Virus record (IMG/VR): IMGVR_UViG_3300025083_000044
Location: 1-53,235 of that record
DNA length: 53,235 nt
Source: a virus
Reading direction: 5' to 3' (one strand)
Shown: positions 7,697 to 15,389 of the stretch, piece after piece
Numbering within the stretch: the stretch's first letter is position 1
Layout of the letters: every line of letters begins with the position of its first letter
The notes under the pieces: generated by a model
What the model was told of the DNA's origin: nothing
The model's input: only the letters and a program-made list of their open reading frames with translations
The model's database searches: none
Translations under genes and position numbers: made by a program

Positions 7697-8608
7697 ATGC
7701 TAGAAGAAGAAAATAATCAAGCTCCAGAACAAGAGGTTGAGGAAGGCGAGGTTGTAGAACTTGATGTTCCAGAGGAAGATCAAGAGGAGCAAGCCGCTGT
7801 AGAAGAGGTTCCCGAAGAGGAAACTAAAAAGGATGAAGAGCAAGACGAACTAGAGAACTATTCAAAAAATGTTCAAAAGCGTATTGCTAACTTAACCAAA
7901 AAAATGCGTGAGCAAGAGCGTGCCGCTCAATCTGCTTACGAGTATGCAAAAAGCTTACAAGAAGAGAATGAAAATTTAAAAACCAGCACATCTGAGTTAA
8001 ATAAAAACTACTATGGTGAAGCTGAAAATAGATTAAAGTCTCAAAGAGCTCAAGCTAATACTGTTTTAAAAGGAGCCTATCAAGAACAAGACTGGGACAA
8101 GGTAACAAAAGCTCAAGAAATTCTTGATAAGATTACTGTTGAAGAAAGTAAATTAGCTAATAACAGAATGCAAATTGAAAGAGAGCCTCAGTATCAAGAA
8201 GTTCCAAATCAACAAGCATTTCAAGAACAAGTTCAAGCTCCGCCTCCGCAAGCAGACCCTGCTGCAGAAGGTTGGGCACAAAAAAACGAGTGGTTTGGTC
8301 AAGATGAAATCATGACTATGGCCGCTTTTAACATTCATCAGAAATTAATTGAGGAAGAAGGGTTTGATCCTAGCGACTCAATGTACTATGATGAGATAGA
8401 CAAACGTATTAGAGTCGAATTTCCACATAAGTTTAACGACGGTGGAGAAGCAAAACCTAAAGCGAAGATGCAACAAACCGTTGCTCCAGCTGGAAGGTCA
8501 GAAAGCTCTGGTAAGAAACGACAAGTCAGACTTAGCAAAAGCGAAGTTGAAATGGCTCGTCGTTTAAATGTACCAGTTCAAGAATACGCTAAGCATATTA
8601 AAAGGTAA
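7697..8608 (+). CDS. Capsid scaffold protein (predicted)
   Basis: This protein is expected to guide capsid assembly and then be expelled. It has 303 residues. The N-terminal 55 are extremely acidic (runs of Glu), and about 55-165 are long amphipathic helix or coiled coil. A Gln/Pro-rich linker follows (about 165-195). The C-terminal region is basic with a terminal helix (VRLSKSEVEMARRLNVPVQEYAKH). Such acidic-to-basic helical architecture directly upstream of the capsid gene is typical of scaffolds. A clear GAGGAGG-like ribosome site precedes the ATG (7685-7692). Confidence 0.8.
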   Translation: MLEEENNQAPEQEVEEGEVVELDVPEEDQEEQAAVEEVPEEETKKDEEQDELENYSKNVQKRIANLTKKMREQERAAQSAYEYAKSLQEENENLKTSTSELNKNYYGEAENRLKSQRAQANTVLKGAYQEQDWDKVTKAQEILDKITVEESKLANNRMQIEREPQYQEVPNQQAFQEQVQAPPPQADPAAEGWAQKNEWFGQDEIMTMAAFNIHQKLIEEEGFDPSDSMYYDEIDKRIRVEFPHKFNDGGEAKPKAKMQQTVAPAGRSESSGKKRQVRLSKSEVEMARRLNVPVQEYAKHIKR

Positions 8609-8613
8609 TAAAT

Positions 8614-9087
8614 ATGGCTGATAATAAAAAAACTAATAACAGAACTCCTCGTTCTGCTGATACTCGAGCTACTATGAACGCTCGCAAACCATGGCGTCCC
8701 CCATCTATGTTGGAGACACCACCTGCACCTGAAGGTTATACCTATAGGTGGATAAGAGCCGAAATTGTCGGTCAGGAAGATAAAAAGAATGTAATGTCTA
8801 GGCTACGTGAGGGCTTTGAGCTCGTAACTGCTGATGAGATTGGAGACTTTGAACTTCCTTCGATTGATGATGGAAAGCACGCTGGTGTTGTATCCGTGGG
8901 TGGTTTGCTTTTGGCTAAGATTCCGAATGAAACACGTGAAGAAAGAAACGCCTATTTCTCAGACCGTGCTCAACAGCAACAAGAAGCTATTGATAATGAT
9001 CTATTAAAGGAATCAGATCCAAGTTCTCCGATGTTAAAACCTCAGAGAACATCAAGCGTAACTTTTGGTGGCGGTAAAAGAAGTTAA
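8614..9087 (+). CDS. Conserved structural-module protein, 157 aa
   Basis: A basic N-terminal tail leads into a compact region beginning RPPSMLETPPAPEGYTYRWIR (about residues 28-48). A Gln-rich helix and a Gly/Ser tail end the protein. I recall similar short proteins between scaffold and decoration or capsid genes in marine podoviruses, but the function is not established. Its position suggests a minor head protein. Confidence 0.7.
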   Translation: MADNKKTNNRTPRSADTRATMNARKPWRPPSMLETPPAPEGYTYRWIRAEIVGQEDKKNVMSRLREGFELVTADEIGDFELPSIDDGKHAGVVSVGGLLLAKIPNETREERNAYFSDRAQQQQEAIDNDLLKESDPSSPMLKPQRTSSVTFGGGKRS

Positions 9088-9129
9088 TTCTTATACCGTT
9101 AAATAAATATTTAATTTAAAGGTAATAAT

Positions 9130-9711
9130 ATGTCTAATCAAAATGCACCTTTCGGATTAAAACCAGTAGGAAAAGTTGGTTCGGGCTACAACAGCGAAGG
9201 AGTAACCGAATACAAAATTGCTTCTGGTGCATCTGGAAACATTTTTTCAGGCGACCTAGTGAAGATGACCAACGCGGGAACTATTTTAGTTGCTGGCGCT
9301 ACGGATAATCCTGTACTAGGAGTCTTTAGAGGATGTCAATATACAGACTCAAGCGGAGATACGATTTTTTCATCGTATTGGCCAAATGGAACTGTGACAT
9401 CTGACGCGGTGGCATTCATAGTTGACGATCCTAATGCCTTGTTTGAAGTTCAATCAGCTGCTACTGGTTCAGTAGTGCAAACAGTTGTTGGTAATAATGC
9501 TGACTCTGTTTACTCAACTGGTTCAACACAAACAGGTATTTCTGGAGTTAAAATTAGTGGCACTACTGCTGCTACTACAGCTCAGTTAAGGATTGTGGGC
9601 GTTTCTACTGATCCTGAAAACAGCACCCTAGGTACTGGTTCAGCTTCAACAAACGTGAACTTGATTGTTAAAATTAACGAGCACTTCTATGCTCAAACCA
9701 CAGGGGTATAA
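9130..9711 (+). CDS. Head decoration/stabilising protein (predicted)
   Basis: The 193 residues are almost entirely beta-rich with small residues (Gly, Ser, Thr, Val), starting with NAPFGLKPVGKVGSGYNS. It lies immediately upstream of the major capsid gene with only three bases between. Small beta-rich proteins in this position are usually capsid decoration proteins. No enzymatic motif is visible. Confidence 0.7.
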   Translation: MSNQNAPFGLKPVGKVGSGYNSEGVTEYKIASGASGNIFSGDLVKMTNAGTILVAGATDNPVLGVFRGCQYTDSSGDTIFSSYWPNGTVTSDAVAFIVDDPNALFEVQSAATGSVVQTVVGNNADSVYSTGSTQTGISGVKISGTTAATTAQLRIVGVSTDPENSTLGTGSASTNVNLIVKINEHFYAQTTGV

Positions 9712-9714
9712 ATA

Positions 9715-10623
9715 ATGGCTATTAATAGATCCCAATTAGCAAAAGAACTAGAGCCTGGTCTTAATGCCCTTTTCGGCATGGAGTATGCAAGGTACGATTC
9801 TGAACACGAAGAAATCTACGAAACAGAATCTTCAGATAGAGCGTTTGAAGAAGAAGTAATGATTGTTGGTTTTGGTAACGCTTCAGTTAAAGCTGAAGGA
9901 GCTGGAGTATCGTTTGATAACGCTACTGAAGGCTTTACATCACGTTATAACCATGAAACTGTTGCTTTAGCTTTTGCTCTTACAGAAGAAGCTGTAGAAG
10001 ATAATCTTTACGATAGACTTGGTTCAAGGTATACAAAAGCCTTGGCTAGATCTATGGCTAACACTAAGCAGATTAAAGCTGCTTCTGTGTTAAACAATGC
10101 GTTTGACAGTAATTTTACTGGTGGCGACGGTCAACCACTTGTTTCTAGCTCTCACCCTCTCGGTGGTGGCGGAACTGCAAGTAACAGACCTTCAACATAT
10201 ACAGACCTTAACGAAACTTCATTAGAAGATGCGTTAATTTCTATCTCAACTTTAACCGATGACAGACAATTACAAATTGCTCTAAAAGGTATGAAGTTGA
10301 TTGTTCCACCTCAATTGCAGTTTGTCGCTGATAGATTGATCAACACTCCTGGCAGAGTTGGTACATCTGACAATGACATTAACGCTATTAGGAATATGGG
10401 TATGTGTCCTGATGGATATGTGGTTAACCACTATCTAACAGACAATGATGCTTGGTTCTTAAAAACAGATTGTCCAGATGGCTTTAAACACTTCCAAAGA
10501 AGTCCTATGTCAACAGCCCTAGAGGGTGATTTCGATACTGGTAACATGCGTTACAAAGCTAGAGAAAGATACTCTTTCGGTTTCTCCAATTGGAGAGCTG
10601 TTTTCGCTTCTCAAGGTGCTTAA
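9715..10623 (+). CDS. Major capsid protein (HK97-fold, Mu gpT-like)
   Basis: This is the main shell protein. The 302-residue length and the order scaffold, decoration, capsid, terminator support this. Sequence features fit HK97-type major capsid proteins related to Mu gpT: an N-terminal ELEPGLNALFGMEY, a central helix-rich part (TKALARSMANTKQIKAASVLNNAF, about residues 103-126), and a C-terminal GMKLIVPPQLQFVADRLINTPGR (about 196-218) followed by RYKARERYSFGFSNWR near the end. The strong terminator beginning 18 bases after the stop fits a highly expressed gene. Confidence 0.9.
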   Translation: MAINRSQLAKELEPGLNALFGMEYARYDSEHEEIYETESSDRAFEEEVMIVGFGNASVKAEGAGVSFDNATEGFTSRYNHETVALAFALTEEAVEDNLYDRLGSRYTKALARSMANTKQIKAASVLNNAFDSNFTGGDGQPLVSSSHPLGGGGTASNRPSTYTDLNETSLEDALISISTLTDDRQLQIALKGMKLIVPPQLQFVADRLINTPGRVGTSDNDINAIRNMGMCPDGYVVNHYLTDNDAWFLKTDCPDGFKHFQRSPMSTALEGDFDTGNMRYKARERYSFGFSNWRAVFASQGA

Positions 10624-10640
10624 TTCTTAGCAATTGATAA

Positions 10641-10667
10641 AAGGGGAGCATTTGCTCCCCTTTTTTT
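10641..10667 (+). terminator. Rho-independent terminator after capsid gene
   Basis: The GGGGAGC stem (10643-10649) and GCTCCCC stem (10654-10660) have an ATTT loop and a run of seven T residues. It would insulate the abundant capsid transcript from the downstream genes. Confidence 0.93.
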
Positions 10668-10692
10668 ATACAAAAATTTACAAAAAGCTACC

Positions 10693-10732
10693 TATAATTA
10701 GATTCTTGATGTAGAATTTGAGTAAACCGAGG
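10693..10732 (+). promoter_or_regulatory. Candidate promoter/leader of the post-capsid genes
   Basis: A consensus TATAAT lies at 10693-10698 just after the capsid terminator, without an evident -35. Further on, TAGAAT (10712-10717) and ACCGAGG (10726-10732) precede the ATG at 10740 by seven bases, echoing the leader at 1519-1537. A new promoter is needed here if the terminator is efficient. Confidence 0.4.
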
Positions 10733-10739
10733 TATATTT

Positions 10740-11156
10740 ATGAATACTGGTTTACATATGAGTATTAGCTTAGCTAACTCACCCTGCAATGGGCGTTGTT
10801 CAACGTCAATGGCTCCCTTTGACGAAAGATGTCAAGGTTGCGGCCGAGATATAGAAGAAATAAGAGACTGGGAAACATATCCAGACTTCAGCAAAAAACT
10901 AATTAATGTAAAAAACTGGCTGGATGGTTATAATATTAGACAGAAAAAAGAATCTACAATGACAGCAAAAGATATTCAAAAAATAAAAGATATAGATGGC
11001 AGAATGACAACTGTTATAGCTCTAGTTGAGATGATTGGTAAAGATATGATAGATGAGTTTGGCAAAGATCCAGCAATTAAAGAGTCTTATCAAGCTTTAT
11101 TTAAATGCAGAGAAGAAATTTTAAAATCTAAAGAAAACTTCCCTCAAGACCTCTAA
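10740..11156 (+). CDS. DUF1289-type zinc protein with helical C-terminal extension, 138 aa
   Basis: The N-terminus carries a DUF1289-like signature: SPCNGRC (C16, C20) then CQGCGRDIEEIRDW (C31, C34), a four-Cys cluster probably binding zinc. DUF1289 proteins are short bacterial proteins of unknown function, so this is probably host-derived. Residues 45-138 form a separate charged helical region (KDIQKIKDIDGRMTTVIALVEMIGKDMIDEF) not expected in the cellular family. The start could be the in-frame ATG seven codons in. It is the first gene after the capsid terminator. Confidence 0.7.
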   Translation: MNTGLHMSISLANSPCNGRCSTSMAPFDERCQGCGRDIEEIRDWETYPDFSKKLINVKNWLDGYNIRQKKESTMTAKDIQKIKDIDGRMTTVIALVEMIGKDMIDEFGKDPAIKESYQALFKCREEILKSKENFPQDL

Positions 11157-11252
11157 AGTAGTATAGTTATCTAAACCGAAGTAACCCGTTGTACCAACTG
11201 ATTCGGCAGACTTACTCCAAGATGGCGCAACATATTTAGTTAGGAGACAATA

Positions 11253-11762
11253 ATGGCTAAATCAACTTTTTCAGGTCCAGTCAAATCTTTGGCAGGATTT
11301 ATTTCAGCAGGGGTTAATAACTCTGTTTCTTTAACCGCAGATACTACTTTAACAGTAGATGCACATGCAGGGAAAATCTTGTTGTGTAACGATGCAGATG
11401 GTAAATTTACTTTGCCTTCAATCGTATCAACAACACCAAGCGATCCTACAGATCCTAATCAGACAAACAATATTGGTGCTACTTTCAATTTCTATATTGA
11501 AACAGCAGCTACTGATCTTGATATTAAAACTGATGGAACTGATAAATTCAAAGGTGCAATTCTTATCGCTATCGATGATAGTACAAAGAAAGCTTTTGTT
11601 CCAGGTGCATCCAATGATGTTATAACAATGAATGGTTCAACCAAAGGTGGAATCGTGGGAAGTATTGTTAGCTGTACAGCTATTGATACTGCTACATATC
11701 TTGTTCATAATTCATTATTAATTGGTTCAGGAACTATAGTTACACCATACGCTGACGCGTAA
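11253..11762 (+). CDS. Putative virion protein, beta-rich, 169 aa
   Basis: It starts MAKSTFSGPVKSLAGFISAG after a good TTAGGAG ribosome site. The body is Thr/Asp/Ala-rich and predicted beta, with no charged clusters, signal peptide or enzyme motif. I associate similar proteins with marine phage structural modules. It may be a head decoration or fibre-like protein. The exact role is unknown. Confidence 0.65.
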   Translation: MAKSTFSGPVKSLAGFISAGVNNSVSLTADTTLTVDAHAGKILLCNDADGKFTLPSIVSTTPSDPTDPNQTNNIGATFNFYIETAATDLDIKTDGTDKFKGAILIAIDDSTKKAFVPGASNDVITMNGSTKGGIVGSIVSCTAIDTATYLVHNSLLIGSGTIVTPYADA

Positions 11763-11776
11763 TTTAGGAGCTAACT

Positions 11777-12076
11777 ATGGCAGGTAGAATTGTAGGCTCA
11801 GATGTAAAAACAGCTACTAGCACCAGCTCCGCTACTGGCGGAGCTGTTTTGCAAGCAGGCAGATCTAGATTAAGAGGTTATGTTATCGCAGGAGGATCTT
11901 CTGACGGTACTGTAACTTTTAGAGACGGTTCTGTTACTGGCACCACTCTTCTTATTGCTCCTTGTAATGCAAATGATACTGAAACTATGAATATTCCAGA
12001 TTCTGGGGTTTTATTTTCAGATGGTATTCATGTTGTATTAAGCAATATAGACAGAGTAACTGTTTTTCATTCTTAG
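11777..12076 (+). CDS. Small beta-rich structural-type protein, 99 aa
   Basis: The product is Gly/Ser/Thr/Val-rich with alternating polar and hydrophobic strands (RSRLRGYVIAGGSSDGTVTFRD). A strong TAGGAG ribosome site lies six bases before the ATG. The hairpin at 12089-12113 follows its stop. Composition resembles small phage capsid-surface or tail-associated proteins. The function is unknown. Confidence 0.65.
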   Translation: MAGRIVGSDVKTATSTSSATGGAVLQAGRSRLRGYVIAGGSSDGTVTFRDGSVTGTTLLIAPCNANDTETMNIPDSGVLFSDGIHVVLSNIDRVTVFHS

Positions 12077-12088
12077 TTTTTATTTTTG

Positions 12089-12113
12089 TAGTAGCACTTC
12101 TATAGTGCTACTA
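12089..12113 (+). other. Perfect 10-bp inverted repeat (hairpin)
   Basis: TAGTAGCACT and AGTGCTACTA pair perfectly around a five-base TCTAT loop. No U-run follows, so a canonical terminator is doubtful. It could be an RNA processing or stabilising hairpin at the end of the gene at 11777, or an operator dyad before the basic-protein cluster. Confidence 0.6.
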
Positions 12114-12124
12114 TATTAAGTGTT

Positions 12125-12427
12125 ATGGCAGAACGAAAAAAAGCAAAACCTATACGTAAAACAACTAAAGGTAAAGGCGCTAATTACCGCCCCACCAAGT
12201 CTGGTGCTGGTATGACTAAAAAAGGTGTGGCAGCCTATCGTAAAGCTAATCCTGGATCTAAATTAAAAACAGCTGTAACAGGCAAAGTTAAAAAAGGCAG
12301 CAAAGCTGCAAAAAGACGTAAATCATATTGCGCTAGATCTCTTGGACAGCTTAAACGTAGTTCAGCTAAAACAAGAAATGATCCTAACTCAAGAATACGT
12401 CAAGCAAGACGAAGGTGGAAATGTTAA
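12125..12427 (+). CDS. Small basic Cys-containing phage protein (DUF6321-like), 100 aa
   Basis: This extremely Lys/Arg-rich protein contains GAGMTKKGVAAYRKANPGSKL (about residues 27-47). KSYCARSLGQ and a C-terminal DPNSRIRQARRRWKC follow. I recall this conserved pattern from small proteins of marine phages and some large viruses, probably DUF6321. It heads four consecutive basic proteins. The likely role is nucleic-acid binding, perhaps internal to the virion, but this is inference. Confidence 0.7.
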   Translation: MAERKKAKPIRKTTKGKGANYRPTKSGAGMTKKGVAAYRKANPGSKLKTAVTGKVKKGSKAAKRRKSYCARSLGQLKRSSAKTRNDPNSRIRQARRRWKC

Positions 12428-12661
12428 ATGGCTAGTGGAAAAAAAGATGCTTGTTATCATAAAGTAAAGCGTAGTGCGAAAGTTTGGCCTAGTGCATATG
12501 CTAGTGGCAGATTAGTCCAATGCAGAAAAGTTGGCGCAGCTAATTACGGCAATAGCAAGAAAAGAACAAAAAAATTTGCTGGTGGCGAAGTAACATTTGT
12601 TAAAGCAAAAGGTTTAAACAAGATGCTTTCAGGCAAAAGAACAAAAACCAAATTAAGCTAA
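12428..12661 (+). CDS. Small basic Cys-containing phage protein (DUF5872-like), 77 aa
   Basis: It starts one base after the previous stop. The conserved-looking core DACYHKVKRSAKVWPSAYASG and LVQCRKVGAANYG (about residues 7-40) matches my memory of a family (probably DUF5872) that travels with the preceding protein. The tail is Lys-rich. Spaced Cys and His residues allow metal or nucleic-acid binding. The family name is uncertain. Confidence 0.7.
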   Translation: MASGKKDACYHKVKRSAKVWPSAYASGRLVQCRKVGAANYGNSKKRTKKFAGGEVTFVKAKGLNKMLSGKRTKTKLS

Positions 12662-12960
12662 TGGCTAAAAAAGAAACACTTAGAGATTGGTTTTCTAAAA
12701 ATGATGGTACAGGATGGGTGGACTGTAAAACTGGCAAGCCGTGCGGTAGAAAAAAAGGTGAAAAACGCAGAAGTTATCCTGCCTGTAGACCAACAAAAGC
12801 TCAATGTACATCAGCAGCCAAAAAAAAGACCAGCTCCAAAAGAATTAGCTGGAAAGACGGTAGGACAAAAAAAGCAAAAGGAGGTCCTATAAATATCTAT
12901 ATAGCAAGAGGTTGTGGTAAAGTAATGAGCAACCGAAGAAAGAAAACTAAAGAATATTAG
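12661..12960 (+). CDS. Small basic Cys-rich phage protein, 99 aa
   Basis: It overlaps the previous stop by one base. Residues 5-50 read LRDWFSKNDGTGWVDCKTG, PCGRKKGEKRRSYPACRP and TKAQC, a conserved-looking Cys pattern (four Cys in about 30 residues) that resembles the same family group as its neighbours. The rest is Lys/Arg-rich with one further Cys. It is likely a structural-Cys or zinc-containing basic protein of unknown function. Confidence 0.7.
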   Translation: MAKKETLRDWFSKNDGTGWVDCKTGKPCGRKKGEKRRSYPACRPTKAQCTSAAKKKTSSKRISWKDGRTKKAKGGPINIYIARGCGKVMSNRRKKTKEY

Positions 12961-12968
12961 GAGTAATA

Positions 12969-13184
12969 ATGTTTAAAAAAACTAAAGGCTACTCTAAAGG
13001 TGGCAAAAAAGGCGGAATAAAATCCAAAGGTATGTCTAAAGGCGGGAAAAGAGGCGGAATAAAAAAAATGTCTAAGGGCGGTATGGCTAAAGGATATAGG
13101 AATGGTGGCGTGACTAAAGGATATAGGAATGGCGGCATGACTAAAGGAAACTCAAAAGGTGGGAAAAAGGGCGGAAAAGGATAA
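12969..13184 (+). CDS. Lys-Gly-Gly repeat protein, 71 aa
   Basis: The protein consists almost wholly of Lys/Gly/Ser repeats: SKGGKKGGIKSKGM, SKGGKRGGIKKM, then two near-identical KGYRNGG units. At DNA level a block of about 20 bases containing GGATATAGGAATGG is duplicated near 13090 and 13117. A GGAG ribosome site precedes it. High positive charge without hydrophobic residues suggests an unstructured DNA- or RNA-binding or condensing protein. No enzyme role is plausible. Confidence 0.65.
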   Translation: MFKKTKGYSKGGKKGGIKSKGMSKGGKRGGIKKMSKGGMAKGYRNGGVTKGYRNGGMTKGNSKGGKKGGKG

Positions 13185-13190
13185 GTAGTA

Positions 13191-13868
13191 GTGTCTTATC
13201 TATATAGTAATATTCCTCATTTCAAATGTTGGGTGAGGAAAGAATATACGCACAATCATGATAAGTATCATGGTGAGTTTTTGCATGCTATGGCTGTTGG
13301 CGTTACAACAATGCCAAACAGATGTCTTAGTTTCCATATAATTTTTACTGGTGTTGAAGCAGAAGGCGAGCCAGAAGATACGATTCATGGTGGCGCTATG
13401 TGGGCTCGTATGCCAATTACAGCTTTAGTTGGTGATACTCCTTTTGAAGAATGGCCAGAGCCAATGCAAGTTCATGACGCTCAGCCCTGGGATTGTTCTT
13501 CTCATCATAATTCAGTCTACGTTATTGATAGGGCAACTCCTTGTCCTTGGTTGGCTAAAATAGACGGTAAAATGTTTCCAGCAAAATATTACTTTACTGT
13601 TGATTATGCAGAAAGCGAGATAGCAGATGATCCTGCCCAGCATAAAAGCAGTCATGTTTTAGAGTTATTAGACGCAGGAGAATGGACTGGAAATATAGTT
13701 GCTCTGCCAAATAATAGAGTTAGGGTTACACACCCAGCTTGGTTCCAAGTTGGCTCTGGGGCGCCTGACTTTAGACCATCTCAACATATACATTATTCTA
13801 AATCTGATTTAGACTATACCTTAGATGTAAATCGAGTTTTCGATAATTTATATAACGAGGATGAATAA
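13191..13868 (+). CDS. Conserved hypothetical phage protein, 225 aa
   Basis: A GTG start at 13191 follows six bases after the previous stop. The protein begins SYLYSNIPHFKCWVRKEYTH and is rich in His, Trp, Tyr and Asp throughout. QPWDCSSHHNSVYVID and PCPWLAKIDGKMFP lie in the centre, and FQVGSGAPDFRPSQHIHYS near the end. It looks like a compact globular, perhaps metal-binding, protein. I recall similar proteins in marine phages but no function. Its stop overlaps the next ATG. Confidence 0.7.
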   Translation: MSYLYSNIPHFKCWVRKEYTHNHDKYHGEFLHAMAVGVTTMPNRCLSFHIIFTGVEAEGEPEDTIHGGAMWARMPITALVGDTPFEEWPEPMQVHDAQPWDCSSHHNSVYVIDRATPCPWLAKIDGKMFPAKYYFTVDYAESEIADDPAQHKSSHVLELLDAGEWTGNIVALPNNRVRVTHPAWFQVGSGAPDFRPSQHIHYSKSDLDYTLDVNRVFDNLYNEDE

Positions 13869-13993
13869 TGGCTGATCTATCAGTTGCTCAAAAAAGAAAA
13901 TTAATAAAAGAACTTAAAGGCGCTTCTAAGCTTCATGCAAAGCAAGCGGCTCAAATAGAAAGATCTTTAAAAAAAACTAAAAAGAAAAAATAA
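13868..13993 (+). CDS. Small Lys-rich helical protein, 41 aa
   Basis: A short frame, ATG at 13868 to TAA at 13991-13993, overlapping both neighbours by one base (TAATG at each end). It begins MADLSVAQKRKLIKELKG and ends in a Lys run. The amphipathic helix followed by a basic tail is compatible with peptide-like nucleic-acid or connector binding. The double overlap is the strongest evidence that it is expressed. Confidence 0.65.
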   Translation: MADLSVAQKRKLIKELKGASKLHAKQAAQIERSLKKTKKKK

Positions 13994-14664
13994 TGTCAGT
14001 TTCAGGCAGTACAGATTTTGAACCGAATGTAGCTGAGTTCGTTGAGGAAGCGTTTGAAAGATGCGGCCTAGAACTTAGAACTGGTTATGATTTAAAAACT
14101 GCTAGAAGATCTATTAATTTAATGCTTGCTGAATGGGCTAACAGAGGTCTAAACCAATGGACAATAGAACAAGACACTCAAACTGTTACTAAAGGAACGG
14201 CTGAATACACCTTAAATTCTAATGTAATTGACATTCTAGATGTTGTCTTAAGACGTACAACAAATGGAGAGCAAACTGATATTTCTATAGAAAGATTAAG
14301 TAGAAGTTCTTATTTGAATATTCCTAATAAAACAACTCAAAGCATGCCGTCTCAATGGTTTTTAGATAAGCTAAATACACCTGTTTTAAAAGTTTGGCCT
14401 ACGCCAGAAAACTCAACAGACATTTTGGTTTTTAACAAAATGGTAAGAATGGATGATGCCGACGCTGGAACTAATACAATGGATATGCCATTTAGGTTTT
14501 ATCCTTGTTTTGCAGCAGGTCTTGCATATTATATTGCAATTAAAAGAGCGCCAGAAAAAGCTCAACTACTAAAACAATTATACGAAGAAGAATTTGATAG
14601 GGCCATGTCTACTGATGAGGATAAAGCATCATTTAGAATTAGGCCTTTTAATAGTTTGAGGTAA
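13993..14664 (+). CDS. Head-tail connector, P22 gp4-like
   Basis: This is the predicted adaptor that docks below the portal and starts tail assembly. The N-terminal half has the P22 gp4-like arrangement FVEEAFERCGLELRTGYDLKTARRSINLMLAEWANRG (about residues 16-52), then a Trp-containing turn and a beta-rich middle ending LKVWPTPEN. A long C-terminal helix follows (PFRFYPCFAAGLAYYIAIKRAPEKAQLLKQLYEEEFDRA). The length of 223 is near the family norm. It lies between small coupled genes and the second adaptor at 15390. Confidence 0.8.
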   Translation: MSVSGSTDFEPNVAEFVEEAFERCGLELRTGYDLKTARRSINLMLAEWANRGLNQWTIEQDTQTVTKGTAEYTLNSNVIDILDVVLRRTTNGEQTDISIERLSRSSYLNIPNKTTQSMPSQWFLDKLNTPVLKVWPTPENSTDILVFNKMVRMDDADAGTNTMDMPFRFYPCFAAGLAYYIAIKRAPEKAQLLKQLYEEEFDRAMSTDEDKASFRIRPFNSLR

Positions 14665-14665
14665 C

Positions 14666-15388
14666 ATGTCTTACGCTTCAGGTAAATTTGCAGTAGGTTT
14701 ATGCGATAGATGCGCGTTTGAATATCCTTTAAAAGACTTAAAAAAAGAATGGACTGGTTTTAAAGTTTGTAGTGAATGCTTTGAACCAAAACACCCTCAA
14801 TTAGAACCGCATACAGCTCCAGCTGATTCTCAAGCAATTTATCAGCCAAGACCAGATACAGATAAAGAAGTAGGCGAAGGTCAAGTTGTCGTTGTTTATA
14901 ATGATATTTACAAACCTCACTTTATGAGTTCAAGCATTATAGGTTCAAATTTTTCATTGCCTCAATCAACTGGTGATATTGGAAGTATAACTGTTAGTAC
15001 AGATGGATCAGTAACACCTAGTCCTAGCCCAACACCTGCACCAACACCTAGTCCATCTGTTACAACCTATACAGTAACTGTTGCTAGTTATTATGGATCT
15101 AATTATTATTATATAGATGGGTCTAGGGCTCCAACCCTTTCTTTAACAGAAGGACAAACTTACAAATTTGACCAGTCTGATAGTACAAATAACAATCATC
15201 CCTTAAGGATTTCAACTACTGCAAATGGAACTCATGCTGGTGGATCTGAATATACAACAGGAGTTACAACAAGCGGAACGCCTGGAAGCTCAGGAGCATA
15301 TACTCAGATAGAAGTTGCATCAGGGGCACCTACGCTTTATTATTACTGTACTAACCACTCAGGTATGGGTGGGCAATTAAATACTTAA
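14666..15388 (+). CDS. Zinc-ribbon / cupredoxin fusion protein, 240 aa
   Basis: The protein has two domains. Residues 8-42 form a treble-clef or ribbon-like zinc site, LCDRC (C13, C16) and VCSEC (C35, C38). After a Pro-Ser-Thr linker (117-130), residues 133-238 look like a cupredoxin with a complete type-1 copper ligand set. These are His178 in NNNHPLRIS and Cys228, His231 and Met234 in YYYCTNHSGMGG, spaced as in amicyanin (C-x2-H-x2-M). It lies between the two connector/adaptor genes, so the zinc part may anchor it at the neck or tail. Copper binding is inferred; the domain could instead be structural. Confidence 0.75.
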   Translation: MSYASGKFAVGLCDRCAFEYPLKDLKKEWTGFKVCSECFEPKHPQLEPHTAPADSQAIYQPRPDTDKEVGEGQVVVVYNDIYKPHFMSSSIIGSNFSLPQSTGDIGSITVSTDGSVTPSPSPTPAPTPSPSVTTYTVTVASYYGSNYYYIDGSRAPTLSLTEGQTYKFDQSDSTNNNHPLRISTTANGTHAGGSEYTTGVTTSGTPGSSGAYTQIEVASGAPTLYYYCTNHSGMGGQLNT

Positions 15389-15389
15389 T

